Below, piece by piece: positions 25,289 through 37,184 of a stretch of 64,000 nucleotides of DNA. The translations under genes and the position numbers were made by a program. Numbering within the stretch: the stretch's first letter is position 1; every line of letters starts with the position of its first letter. Source of the DNA: Prosapia bicincta (Eukaryota; Arthropoda; Insecta; Hemiptera; Cercopidae). Where the stretch lies: contig JBAIZL010000005.1 of assembly GCA_036971475.1 (NCBI GenBank), positions 242,604,323 to 242,668,322 of the forward strand, written 5' to 3'. Below the pieces are notes generated by a model, which saw only the letters and a list, made by a program, of their open reading frames with translations, ran no database searches and had not been told where the DNA came from.

Positions 25289-28200
25289 GCCAAAATGAAA
25301 TCACTATAATATCCGGATACTATTGTTTGATTATAGGTTTACTGGTCAACGTATTCAATAAACACGATTTCGGGATCTATGTTTCTAAAATAAGTGCTAA
25401 CTGAGATCTAGATACAGCCAAAATGAAATCACTATAATATCCGGATACTATTGTTTGATTATAGGTTTACTGGTCAACGTAATCAATTAACACGATTTCG
25501 AGATCTATGATTCTAAAATAAGTGCTAACTGAGATCTAGATACAGCAAAAATGAAATCACTATAATATCCGGATACTATTGTTTGATTATAGGTTTACTG
25601 GTCAACGTAATCAATTAACACGATTTTTGATCTATGATTCTAAAATAAGTGCTAACTGAGATCTAGATACAGCCAAAATGAAATCACTATAATTTCCGGA
25701 TACTATTGTTTGATTATAGGTTTACTGGTCAACGTAATCAATTAACACGATTTCGGGATCTATGATTCTAAAATAAGTGCTAACTGAGATCTAGATACAG
25801 CCAAAATGAAATCACTATAATGTCCGGATACTATTGTTTGATTATAGGTTTACTGGTCAACGTAATCAATTAACACGATTTCGGGATCTATGATTCTAAA
25901 ATAAGTGCTAACTGAGATCTAGATACAGCCAAAATGAAATCACTATAATATCCGGATACTATTGTTTGATTATAGGTTTACTGGTCAACGTAATCAATTA
26001 ACACGATTTTTGATCTATGATTCTAAAATAAGTGCTAACTGAGATCTAGATACAGCCAAAATGAAATCACTATAATATCCGGATACTATTGTTTGATTAT
26101 AGGTTTACTAGTCAACGTAATCAATTCAGACGATTTTTGATCTATGGTTCTAAAATAAGTGCTAACTGAGATCTAGATACAGCCAAAATGAAATCACTAT
26201 AATATCCGGATACTATTGTTTGATTATAGGTTTACTGGTCAACGTAATCAATTAACACGATTTCGGGATCTATGATTCTAAAATAAGTGCTAACGGAGAT
26301 CTAGATACAGCCAAAATGAAATCACTATAATATCCGGATACTATTGTCTGATTATAGGTTTACTGGTCAACGTAATCAATTAACACGATTTCGGGATCTA
26401 TGATTCTAAAATAAGTGCTAACGGAGATCTAGATACAGCCAAAATGAAATCACTATAATATCCGGATACTATTGTTTGATTATAGGTTTACTGGTCAACG
26501 TAATCAATTAACACGATTTCGGGATCTATGATTCAAAAATAAGTGCTAACTGAGATCTAGATACAGCCAAAATGAAATCACTATAATATCCGGATACTAT
26601 TGTTTGATTATAGGTTTACTGGTCAACGTAATCAATTAACACGATTTTTGATCTATTATTCTAAAATAAGTGCTAACTGAGATCTAGATACAGCCAAAAT
26701 GAAATCACTATAATTTCCGGATACTATTGTTTGATTATAGGTTTACTGGTCAACGTAATCAATTAACACGATTTCGGGATCTATGATTCTAAAATAAGTG
26801 CTAACTGAGATCTAGATACAGCCAAAATGAAATCACTATAATGTCCGGATACTATTGTTTGATTATAGGTTTACTGGTCAACGTAATCAATTAACACGAT
26901 TTCGGGATCTATGATTCTAAAATAAGTGCTAACTGAGATCTAGATACAGCCAAAATGAAATCACTATAATATCCGGATACTATTGTTTGATTATAGGTTT
27001 ACTGGTCAACGTAATCAATTAACACGATTTTTGATCTATGATTCTAAAATAAGTGCTAACTGAGATCTAGATACAGCCAAAATGAAATCACTATAATATC
27101 CGGATACTATTGTTTGATTATAGGTTTACTAGTCAACGTAATCAATTCAGACGATTTTTGATCTATGGTTCTAAAATAAGTGCTAACTGAGATCTAGATA
27201 CAGTCAAAATGAAATCACTATAATATCCGGATACTATTGTTTGATTATAGGTTTACTGGTCAACGTAATCAATTAACTCGATTTCGGAATCTATGATTCT
27301 AAAATAAGTGCTAACGGAGATCTAGATACAGCCAAAATGAAATCACTATAATATCCGGATACTATTGTCTGATTATAGGTTTACTGGTCAACGTAATCAA
27401 TTAACACGATTTTTGATCTATGATTCTAAAATAAGTGCTAACTGAGATCTAGATACAGCCAAAATGAAATCACTATAATATCCGGATACTATTGTTTGAT
27501 TATAGGTTTACTGGTCAACGTAATCAATTAACACGATTTCGGTATCTATGATTCTAAAATAAGTGCTAACGGAGATCTAGATACAGCCAAAATGAAATCA
27601 CTATAATATCCGGATACTATTGTTTGATTATAGGTTTACTGGTCAACGTAATCAATTAACACGATTTCGGGATCTATGATTCTAAAATAAGTGCTAACGG
27701 AGATCTAGATACAGCCAAAATGAAATCACTATAATATCCGGATACTATTGTTTGATTATAGGTTTACTGGTCAACGTAATCAATTATCACGATTTCGGGA
27801 TCTATGATTCTAAAATAAGTGCTAACTGAGATCTAGATACAGCCAAAATGAAATCACTATAGTATCCGGATACTATTGTTTGATTATAGGTTTACTGGTC
27901 AACGTAATCAATTAACACGATTTTTGATCTATGATTCTAAAATAAGTGCTAACTGAGATCTAGATACAGCCAAAATGAAATCACTATAATATCCGGATAC
28001 TATTGTTTGATTATAGGTTTACTGGTCAACGTAATCAATTAACACAATTTCGGGATCTATGATTCTAAAATAAGTGCTAACTGAGATCTAGATACAGCTA
28101 AAATGAAATCACTATAATATCCGGATACTATTGTTTGATTATAGGTTTACTGGTCAACGTAATCAATTATCACGATTTCGGGATCTATGATTCTAAAATA

Positions 28201-28747
28201 AGTGCTAACTGAGATCTAGATACAGGCAAAATGAAATCACTATAATGTCCGGATACTATTGTTTGATTATAGGTTTACTGGTCAACGTAATCAATTAACA
28301 CGATTTCGGGATCTATGATTCTAAAATAAGTGCTAACTGAGATCTAGATACAGCCAAAATGAAATCACTATAATATCCGGATACTATTGTTTGATTATAG
28401 GTTTACTGGTCAACGTAATCAATTAAAACGATTTTTGATCTATGATTCTAAAATAAGTGCTAACTGAGATCTAGATACAGCCAAAATGAAATCACTATAA
28501 TATCCGGATACTATTGTTTGATTATAGGTTTACTGGTCAACGTAATCAATTAAGACGATTTTTGATCTATGGTTCTAAAATAAGTGCTAACTGAGATCTA
28601 GATACAGCCAAAATGAAATCACTATAATATCCGGATACTATTGTTTGATTATAGGTTTACTGGTCAACGTAATCAATTAACACGATTTCGGGATCTATTA
28701 TTCTAAAATAAGTGCTAACTGAGATCTAGATTCAGCCAAACTGAAAT
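25289..28747. repeat. 128-bp satellite array, 27 copies
   Basis: Units of 128 bp (127 when cgggatc is shortened to ttgatc) each starting aaaatgaaatcactataa and ending gagatctagatacagcc. Copies are nearly identical. Diagnostic variants (tttccgg, tgtccgg, the ctagtcaacg + attcagacg unit, attgtctgat) recur in the same order in copies 4-9 and 12-17, 1,021 bp apart, giving an 8-unit higher-order repeat. Part of the order recurs again in copies 24-26. The last copy breaks off at ~28740. Each unit holds palindromes tccgga and agatct. No open frame is conserved, so it is non-coding. Confidence 0.98.
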
Positions 28748-29145
28748 AAGAAGGCTTTTGGCATTTTCATTGATTGAAAAAATGGCAAAATTCATGTAAA
28801 TTGCCCTTGTAAAACAACAACGAGTTCTGCGACGCATTCCAACCAAACCTAATAGAATGTATGAAATTTCCAGGAATTATAACTTATCCTGAGGTTTTAG
28901 AAAAATATGACGATTTTTAATGAAGAAATAAGGAAAAAGAAACAAGTAATAAAAAAAATTAAATCATTTCTTACTAAGGTCAACAAAGTTTTTAAGTTAT
29001 GTATTATATAGGCCTACATAAGACAGTATCACAATATTAAGTGGCAAAATATAAAATGAAATTAATTATTTAGATTTAACTACTGAATTAATATCTGAAA
29101 AAATCTGCAATATTATCGTCAGCTATAAATGTAAATATAGCATTT
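28748..29145. other. anonymous AT-rich DNA
   Basis: Flank of the satellite; no feature recognised. Confidence 0.4.
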
Positions 29146-29255
29146 AAAATTGATTGGATGAATAAAAAGTATTTTATCAATAATTGATAATTTGAAGAAG
29201 ATTTACATATAAATATAAATATATATAATAAGAGTGTAAACTAATAGTAGCAAAA
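29146..29255 (+). repeat. dispersed repeat copy (first copy at 10105-10200)
   Basis: Shares ttgattggatgaataaaa and weaker downstream similarity with the copy near 10.1 kb. Confidence 0.4.
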
Positions 29256-29704
29256 ACAAATATACCACTAAAATATTCTACGTAAAAATGCGTGAATAGA
29301 AATTATAGATTTAAACATGTACCATATATAGAACAAAAAATGCATTTTAACGGCATTTGTTCAGTCTCACAGATTTAGTTTTCTGCTAGAGAATTCACGA
29401 GCAACACAGCAATGTTAATTATATATAACAATAAAATGAATTCAACTATCTACGACTATTAACATTTAGTCAGGACTTTTCAAATGACAAATTCAAAATT
29501 ATTATTTCAGTTGATATTTATTGTCAAATTTACGACCATTATCAATAATAAAATTGATATGACCGTTTATATTACATAAAAATAAATTTTTGTAAACTTG
29601 GGTTATTTATTTAGTTTTCGTAATAATTATTTCTTTTAGTCTTGACAATGATCTCAAGTTAAACTATAAGTGGTTGTAATGTCTGCTGTATTATTGTAAT
29701 AAAT

Positions 29705-29706
<2 letters not shown>
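29256..29706. other. anonymous AT-rich DNA
   Basis: No feature recognised. Confidence 0.4.

Positions 29707-29757
<51 letters not shown>
29707..29757. repeat. (TA)n microsatellite
   Basis: TA run left of the inverted module. Confidence 0.97.
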
Positions 29758-29760
<3 letters not shown>

Positions 29761-30002
29761 GTATAGTTATTATCCGGAATAAATCCATTCTGTTTGCAGT
29801 CCAAAAAATCGCAGCTCGGATGTTTCGTTAGAATCTCATCTAGCATTCGCACTTCAAACGTCTTTGGGTTCACCTCGTCAATGCTAGATGATATTCTAAC
29901 GAAATGTCGGAACTGCGATTTTATCCGTTTCGAAATGATCGGATGTACTCCGGATTTAACTGTTCCTCATATTTTTCCATCCGTGAAGGAATACGTATCA
30001 GC

Positions 30003-30004
<2 letters not shown>
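29758..30004. mobile_element. inverted gaaacgtcggaactgcg-type module between (TA)n
   Basis: Two inverted half-copies facing outward from ~29870: each contains a hairpin (tgctagatga...ttctaac in + orientation), then cgaaa(t/c)gtcgg or catccgagc, then ctgcgattt, an inner spacer and ccggataa- or ggatgtactccgg-like outer parts. TA runs lie on both sides (29707-29757, 30005-30047). A second full module is at 42543-42756 and a half at 24505. The stem followed by GAAACGTC recalls the 3' half of a hammerhead, but no CTGANGA box precedes the stem. Confidence 0.6.

Positions 30005-30047
<43 letters not shown>
30005..30047. repeat. (TA)n microsatellite
   Basis: TA run right of the inverted module; another TA run lies at 30119-30152. 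Confidence 0.96.
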
Positions 30048-30049
<2 letters not shown>

Positions 30050-30117
30050 CTACAAATGGTTTCCGGTTATAAATAATCAATAATAGATAGTACAAGATTA
30101 TTACAAATTCAGGGTAG

Positions 30118-30152
<35 letters not shown>

Positions 30153-30157
<5 letters not shown>

Positions 30158-30525
30158 CATAACGCATGAGGCTAAATAATCAATTCAGTTTATATCTAAT
30201 AAGAAAAATAGTAGGAAAAAATATTTTGCAAAAGCGACAAGAATAGTTACTAAAAATACGGACAAAGTATTTAACCAATTTTCTATTTCGAAGTAGTCAT
30301 AAAGGGGCTGTGGGAACCTTTGACAAAAGAAAGGTCCAACTAGTTTAAGATAGGACCTTCTAAGGACTAAAATACCTGGGTTATAATAGCACTGTACCGT
30401 TAGGGAAGGCTCTTTGTAGATGGATATGGGGATAACCAAATTCCTTAAATTGTGAGAGGGGAGATGATGCAAAGTTGGAATAGGAAATGATCGCGGAGTC
30501 TTGGAGGAACTTCAGAAGAGGACGT
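30153..30525. other. anonymous DNA left of the long palindrome
   Basis: No coding or transposon signature recognised. Confidence 0.35.
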
Positions 30526-30533
30526 TTGGGGGA

Positions 30534-30582
<49 letters not shown>

Positions 30583-31051
30583 ACACTCCATGTTAAGCTG
30601 TCAAATATAGTTACCTCTTCACTAATTGCCAGCTCTTGAGAATACTGACAGAAAATGTTTGCAAAAGCTTGGAGCATTTTTGTTATTATTATTTTGGCAA
30701 TGAAATGTTTACTTTTTGAAATTAACCTTATTAATAACTTTATTTTCTTATTTTATGGCAATTATTAAAAATGTAGGTTGATGAAAACGTTTGGATGCTA
30801 GTTATTTATTAAAAAAAATAAATATCCGTATTTCAAGCGCTGTTTAAACTTTATGAAATATATATTCAGGAAACATTACCTAAAACTACAGGTACAGATT
30901 ATTTAGGCTTCGCAAGATTTTAGAACACAGTATTTAATATGCGCTTTAGAAGAAACAATATTTGCATATAATTAAAGTAATGAAAAATTGCCATTTTGAA
31001 TTACTTCAACCGCTCTTTGTAAGTTACTATTTCATTTACGTATCAATATTT
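30526..31051 (+). repeat. left arm of ~0.5-kb palindrome
   Basis: Starts ttgggggagtgtc, then (TA)n, then taacactccatgttaagctg. Inverted match to 32821-33316 along its whole length with scattered substitutions and indels. Together they form a foldback-like structure with a (TA)n centre that holds a PLE. Confidence 0.9.
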
Positions 31052-31070
31052 ATATATATAATATATTTTA

Positions 31071-32536
31071 GAGAATCCTAAAATTCCAAGATTAAATGGA
31101 CTAATTAAATTGCACGAAGAAGATAAACCAATTATGCCATTAGTTAATTTTACAACTGCTCCTTCTTATAAAATTTCAAAATATTTGGCTTTATTACTTA
31201 AAAATAAGGTAAAATTAAATAATACTCATAATATAAAAAACTCAATTGAACTTATTGAAAAATTAAAAGATATTAAAATTGATAATAATAAGAAATTAAT
31301 ATCATTTGATGTTACTAACATGTATAATAACATACCTATAATGAAAACACTTGAAATAATAAAAAATAATATAGATACATTTGAAAAAGATAAAACATTA
31401 ACACAAGAAATAATAAATACATTAAAAATCATATTAAATCAAAATTATTTTTTATATAATAATAAAATTTATAAACAAAAAGATGGATTTACAATGGGCT
31501 CTCCAATGTCCAGCATATTATCGGAAATATTTTTACAAAATATAGACATTGAAAAACATACGATTATTAAAACATATGATCAAAATGGATACTGGTTTAG
31601 ATTGTAGATGATGGATTATACATATCAAATAATAATGGTTTAAATATTGACGAAATATTAAAATGTATACACGAAAATATCAAATTCACTCATGAATTTG
31701 AATCAAAAACTAAACTAAATTATTTAGATATTACAATTACTAGAAATAATGAAAAATTTGAATATAATATATATAGAAAACCAACGCAGACAAATCAAAT
31801 AATACCTAATTATTTAAATCATCCATATAACCAAAAAATAATGGCAGTACTGTATAATTTATTATATAGAATACACAAAATACCAATGAACTTAAATGAT
31901 CAAATAAAAGAGAAAAATATAATATATGAAATTGGTTTAGAAAATGGATATAAAAGAAAAACTATAGATAAATTAAATAATAACATAATAAAAAAACACA
32001 AAATCGAAAATAATTATGTTCATAATAAGAGAGAAAAAATTTGGACAACTTTTACATTCAATGGTAACGAAATAAACAAAATTACAAGATTATTTAAAGA
32101 CACAAATTTACAAATTACATACAAAACTGATAATAAAATTAAAAATTTAATAAACAATAACAATAATCAAAATAATATGCACGAAAGGAATGGAGTATAT
32201 AATATAAAATGTCAATCTTGTAATACATTATATGTAGGACAAACAAAAAAGAAATTAAAAGAAAGATACAAAGAACATTTAAACGCTTATATCAAACCAA
32301 ACAAATACAAATCAAAATTAGCTACGCATTGCAATAATAAAGAACACGAATTTCCTAAAATAGAAAATATGATATTAGTAAAAGAATTAAATAAAGGATT
32401 AAAGATGAATATATGTGAAACATTGGAAATTTATAAGCATAAAGTTAAAGACAAATTAATTAATAGACAATTTCAAGTGAGATCAAGGCACCAAACTATT
32501 TATAAAGTCATTGATGTTATAGAAAAAATTACATAA
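31071..32536 (+). pseudogene. Penelope-like element: reverse transcriptase plus GIY-YIG endonuclease
   Basis: The first frame (open from 31071 to 31607) has PLE RT blocks: NPKIPRL..LIKLHEEDKPIMPLVNF, the motif A segment SFDVTNMYNNIPI, and FTMGSPMSSILSEI. It stops at ~31606 where a one-base loss in the run before gtagatgat breaks the FVDD catalytic box. The VDD lies in the next frame (31604 on), open to 32536, with the thumb, LDITITRN, a linker and a GIY-YIG domain: GVYNIKC..C..LYVGQTKKKLKERYKEHL, then a CCHH-like H/C/H cluster (THCNNKEHEF). PLEs prime on nicked DNA using the GIY-YIG nuclease. The N-terminus is absent, so this is a 5'-truncated copy with one main lesion and an otherwise open frame, suggesting a fairly recent insertion. 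A ribozyme-like motif follows 77 bp after the stop. Confidence 0.9.
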
Positions 32537-32612
32537 AGTGCAATACTTATAAACATATGGTCCTTTGTAGTACATATGATTAATTTTTGTAAAGATATTT
32601 TGTTAGATAATT

Positions 32613-32664
32613 ATTTTCCTGAAGATGCTGGTACTGTTTTATCGGCGAAAAGCTTTGAATAATA
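32613..32664 (+). ncRNA. hammerhead-like motif downstream of PLE coding region
   Basis: TTTTC, CTGAAGA (32619-32625), T, helix II GCTGG-loop-CGGC (four pairs, one G-T), GAAA, palindrome AAGCTT, T, GAAT. Helix I is short (GAA with TTC). Its position just after the GIY-YIG stop links the motif family directly to the PLE. Confidence 0.65.
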
Positions 32665-32739
32665 TATGCATTAAAAGTATTCTTGTTTTTTAAATATTTT
32701 AAATTTATTAACTATATTACAATAAAACATATTACCATA

Positions 32740-32753
32740 TTTAATATATATAT

Positions 32754-32799
<46 letters not shown>

Positions 32800-32820
32800 G
32801 TTTTATATATATATATATAT
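32740..32820. repeat. (TA)n microsatellite
   Basis: TA runs with short interruptions between the PLE end and the palindrome's right arm. Confidence 0.96.
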
Positions 32821-33246
32821 AAATGTTGATACGTAAATGAAATAGTAACTTACAAAGAGTGGTAGAATAATTCAAAATGGCAATATTTCATTACTTTATT
32901 TGTGTGCAAATATTGTTTCTTCAAAAGCGCATATTAAATACTGTGTTATAAAATCTTGCGAAGCCTAATTAATCTATACCTGTAGTTTTAGGTAAAGTTT
33001 ACGGATATTTATTTCTTTTAATGAATAACTGGCATCCAAACGTTTTCATCAACCTACATTTTTAATAATTGCCATAAAATGAGAAAATAAAGTTAATAAT
33101 AACGTTAATTTCATAAAGTAAACATTTCATTGGCAAAATAATAATAACCAAAATGCTCCAAGCTTTTACCAACATTGTCTGTCAGTATTCTCAAGAGCTG
33201 GCAATTAGTGACAAGGTAACTATATTTGACAGCTTAACATGGAGTG

Positions 33247-33308
<62 letters not shown>

Positions 33309-33316
33309 TCCCCCAA
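32821..33316 (-). repeat. right arm of ~0.5-kb palindrome
   Basis: Inverted copy of 30526-31051, ending gacactcccccaa. Contains an outer (TA)n tract at 33249-33302 in the same relative place as in the left arm. Confidence 0.9.
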
Positions 33317-33451
33317 TCGTTTAGTGATGTGTAGTCACTCAATAATTTACTAGTTTTTGAAAATACTAACAATGAATAACAGCAAATTGCTTGAAGCAGT
33401 ATACTAGATAATAATAATCATGAAATGTTATCAAATGTAATCACGAATATG

Positions 33452-33529
<78 letters not shown>
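33452..33529. repeat. (TA)n microsatellite
   Basis: TA runs left of the second PLE copy. Confidence 0.96.
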
Positions 33530-33532
<3 letters not shown>

Positions 33533-33603
33533 TATATATTATGAGTTTATATTATATATAAAACAAGAGAAGTACAAATACAAGAATAACTAATTGGATC
33601 ATA

Positions 33604-33652
33604 CAATTCAAAGCTTTTCGTTGTCAAACAGTGCCAAATTCTTGAGGAATAA
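33604..33652 (-). ncRNA. degenerate hammerhead-like motif, AAGCTT family
   Basis: Reverse strand: ATTC, CTCAAGA (G5 changed to C), helix II partly disrupted, GAAA, AAGCTT, T, GAAT. Confidence 0.45.
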
Positions 33653-33691
33653 TAAAGAAAAACAAGGATACAAGTGTTAGCTAGATCCAAC

Positions 33692-33955
33692 AAATCTATT
33701 GGTAAAACTAAGAAAAAACTTAAAGATAGATATAAAGAACATTTTAATCCCTATGAAAAACCAGACATATATAAATAGAATTTTGCTAATCATTGTATCA
33801 ATAATCATCATATATTTCCTAATATAGATAATATGATACTTATAAAAGATAAAAAGAAATATATAAGTATAATATTAATAATAAATGAACAGATACAAAA
33901 ACAATCAAAGTTTGACACTATATTCAATGTAAGTAATGTTAAGTCAGCAAATTAA
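33692..33955 (+). pseudogene. PLE GIY-YIG domain fragment
   Basis: Frame KSIGKTKKKLKDRYKEHFNPYEKPDIYK, a stop, then NFANHCINNHHIFPNIDNMILIKD. This matches the second half of the GIY-YIG region of the 31-32.5 kb copy (VGQTKKKLKERYKEHLNAY, then THCNNKEHEFPKIENMILVKE). The start of the domain and the RT are absent, a stop interrupts it, and a region near 33860 has lost the EIYKHKVKDKL segment. Confidence 0.8.
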
Positions 33956-34030
33956 TAAATTTGACAACACTGTAATAGATTTGGTAACATTGTTATATAG
34001 CTAACATTTGTATTCTTGTCTTTCTTTATT

Positions 34031-34077
34031 ATTCCTGAAGATGTTGGTACTGTTTGCCAACGAAAAGCTTTGAATTG
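34031..34077 (+). ncRNA. hammerhead-like motif, AAGCTT family
   Basis: ATTC (34031-34034), CTGAAGA (34035-34041), T, helix II GTTGG-loop-CCAAC, GAAA (34062-34065), AAGCTT, T34071, GAAT pairing with ATTC. All core bases intact apart from the shared extra T. Confidence 0.65.
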
Positions 34078-34139
34078 TGTAATTAAATAAATTTTTCTTG
34101 TATTTGTATTTCTCTTGTTACACAAGAATACATATTTTG

Positions 34140-34197
<58 letters not shown>
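34140..34197. repeat. (TA)n microsatellite
   Basis: TA run right of the PLE copy. Confidence 0.97.
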
Positions 34198-34199
<2 letters not shown>

Positions 34200-34590
34200 G
34201 TTTCTTTATTTATTGTTGTATGGTAAATAATAATAAGTCCATAATATATTACATATAATGTTACGTAATTGTTTTAAACGTATTAATTTTATGTTGATTT
34301 AACAAAATAGGGGACAAGTATAAGGGTTGCCAGAACCCCATAATAAGATACATTCACAAGATAAAGTGTATCGTTTGCCTGAATATATCCTGTACAAGGA
34401 TATACAGCCTATAAATCTTGCATTGCAATAAGATTGTTTCAACCTATGCTTAACTACAGAATAGAAACAGTGGTCTCGTAATGTTTAAAGGAATTTACAT
34501 GGAATGAAATTTTATATCACTTGTGTATGTTATTGATTATGAAATGTATGTTGATTGGTAAATAATTAGTTAACAAGGACGTTATCTGCA
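34198..34590. other. anonymous DNA
   Basis: No feature recognised. Confidence 0.4.
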
Positions 34591-34591
34591 A

Positions 34592-34812
34592 TATAAACAT
34601 TTTTCAGAAGCCAGACTCATTTTTTTGCATACCGTATTGATTTAAATATTTCTTGAGAGGCCTAAACTCATTTCCTCTGCATACTGCATGGCTATAAACA
34701 TTTCTTGGAAGCTCGACAAATCATTTTTTTTCAAATCAATAAATAAGGTCAAATAAATATAGGCTGGATTTTAATGGAAGCTCAAGCTATCGGGCTAGGA
34801 ATATAATCTTGC

Positions 34813-34815
<3 letters not shown>
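34592..34815. repeat. ~51-bp minisatellite block plus tail, first copy
   Basis: Three units of the form ataaacatttcttggaagcc ... ttgcataccgtat, followed by a tail with aaataaatataggct and ctcaagctatcgggctaggaat. The same order of units then tail is repeated at 35100-35575. Confidence 0.85.
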
Positions 34816-34817
<2 letters not shown>

Positions 34818-34867
<50 letters not shown>

Positions 34868-34877
34868 AGAGAGAAAG

Positions 34878-34958
<81 letters not shown>
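34818..34958. repeat. (TA)n-(GATA)n-(GA)n compound microsatellite
   Basis: TA run, short GATA run, then a long GA run. Confidence 0.97.
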
Positions 34959-35099
34959 AGAGTATCGATATCTCGAGGTAGATGGGACCGAAACCGAAAA
35001 CTGGGATTACACGGATATGCGTTCGTATGGATTTAAAGAAGGAGTTTCGAATGAACCTTAATACTATAATTAAAAATTCACTAAATAGGTTTATGGAGC

Positions 35100-35575
35100 T
35101 TTATATGAACATTTCTTTGAAGCCCGATCCATTTACTATGCATACCTTATGACAATAAACATTTCTTGGAAGCCAGAATAATTTCCTTTGCATACCGTTG
35201 TGATATAAATATTTCTTGGAAGCCTGACTTATTTCCGTTGCATGACGTACGACTACATTTTTTGGAAGATATACTAATTTCCTATGCATTCCGTATGACT
35301 ATAAGGATATCTTGGAAGCCAGACTAATTTCCTTTGCATACCGTTGGAAAATAAACATTTTTCGAAAGCCAAACACATCTTCTATGGATACCGTGTTTAT
35401 ATAAACATTTCTTGGAAGCCCGAATCATTTCTTTAGTATAGCGTATGACTACAAACATTTCTTGGGAGCCAGACTCATAATTTCCTTTCATATAGATAAA
35501 AAAGGCTCAAATAGAAATAGGCTCGAATATAACGGAAGTTCGAAATATCGGGACTCGGAATTTAGTAAACCTACT
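35100..35575. repeat. ~51-bp minisatellite block plus tail, second copy
   Basis: About eight diverged units of the same family, then a tail (ctcaaatagaaataggctcg ... cgaaatatcgggactcggaat) clearly related to the tail of the first block. The reverse-strand open frame at 35101-35289 is a product of the repeat. Confidence 0.85.
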
Positions 35576-35609
35576 ATATCTATCTATCTAAATATATGTA
35601 TATATAGAC

Positions 35610-35847
35610 ATGTGTGTGTGTGTGTGTGTGTGTGAGTGTGTGAGAGTGAGTTTGTGTGTGTGTGAGTGTGAGTGTGTGTGTGTGTGTGCGTGTTTGTGTG
35701 TGTGTCTGTCTGTATGTGTGTTGATATGTGTGTATGTGTGTTTGTGTGTGTGTGTTTTATATATTTAAAACACACTCATACACGCGTTCACACGCAAACA
35801 TACACTCACACACACACACACACACACACACAAATATATAAATGTAA

Positions 35848-35902
<55 letters not shown>
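35610..35902. repeat. (TG)n, (CA)n and (TA)n cluster
   Basis: Interrupted TG tract, a facing CA tract and a TA tract. The TG and CA runs make an imperfect large inverted repeat. Confidence 0.95.
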
Positions 35903-35905
<3 letters not shown>

Positions 35906-37061
35906 TTTTTTTTTTTTATCATCATTGAATTCGACTTAGTCTGTAAGAAAGTGATTTTTTTAATGTGAGTGGGGGAAAGTGTTATAAGAAAATTGACACA
36001 TAAGTAAAATAAGTGTTACTTGTATGTTGCTGAAATCAATATGGCAGACTTATCAATGAAAAATTATTGTTTGCGGTTTTAAGTGTTTCTCGGTAAAAAA
36101 GACGTTCGTATATTGCGAAGCATTGCCTGGTATGAAAAAGTCTTTTATAAATAGAAATACAGTACCTAAAAATACTGAATACACATCGGTACCTAATTTA
36201 AGTTTGTTGGATTATAAAAATATCAAATGTTATAAAAACCTTTTTATGACTCTAAATCTTGTTTTAGTGAAAATTTAGCGTTCCTGCAATTGGTGCAATG
36301 AATTGAGATGCTAATGATCGGGCCTCCATTAGGATGCTTCTCGCACCAGGCACTTACGCTTAACGACCGAAGACCTAACTACACACCCACTGTCGAAAAC
36401 CCTTCGTTGAAAATGTTTAAGCGCAATAAAAACTATTTACAACCATTTGCATATAAATGTAAAACATTCTGAGTCAAACCTTCCAAAAATAATACATTTT
36501 ATATTTATAAATAATTAATAATATTAACACTATTATTAATACTGACACACATTGCCTAAACCAAATAGTTATAATTTTAAAACAAAAAAACAATATTAAG
36601 CTTCTTATTTAATGATTTCCCACTTCACTGACATTAATTAGTGAGAAGTCGTAAAATATTCGGAACCATTATCAGCTTTGAAATCTGAATGTTTTCAAAT
36701 AGCCAGTAGGAACAAAATAGACCTTTTTCCCATTGTGTGACAGTTTACCGTAATATTCTTTACTTATAAACCACATTATGAAAAAATATACTAAAAATAA
36801 TTCTTAGAGCCTTATTTGAATCCTTTGTTCATAAAACATATAGCATACGTCATAGAGTGTAACAGATACTTTGTGATAAATACCTTTACTTCTTAGTGTT
36901 TATTTATGATATAACAGCAATAAATATATTTTTAAGGCAAACAAAGTATTATATAAATATTAATAATAATAAAAACAACTATTATAATTTTAAGTCATAT
37001 TTACATATGTGTGTTACAATATTATATCATACTGTATAATTTATAACGTTTTATAAGGAAA
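35903..37061. other. anonymous AT-rich DNA
   Basis: No gene or repeat recognised. Confidence 0.4.
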
Positions 37062-37113
37062 CACACACACACACACACACATACACACACACACACCCAC
37101 ACACACACATATA

Positions 37114-37183
<70 letters not shown>

Positions 37184-37184
37184 T
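37062..37184. repeat. (CA)n-(TA)n-(GA)n compound microsatellite
   Basis: Three adjoining dinucleotide runs. Confidence 0.97.

Larger units (their letters stand above)
33555..34140 (+). mobile_element. 5'-truncated PLE with inverted terminal ribozyme modules
   Basis: Left end: acaagagaagtacaaataca then a reverse-strand ribozyme-like motif. Right end: a forward motif, then tgtatttgtatttctcttgt and cacaagaatacatat. Between them is a GIY-YIG tail fragment. The two ends are inverted copies, the inverted pseudo-LTR arrangement known for PLEs. (TA)n tracts lie on both sides. Confidence 0.8.

Noticed and set aside
25289..28747. Regular array resembling CRISPR at first sight
   Set aside because: Whole 128-bp units are repeated with no unique spacers; it is a eukaryotic satellite.
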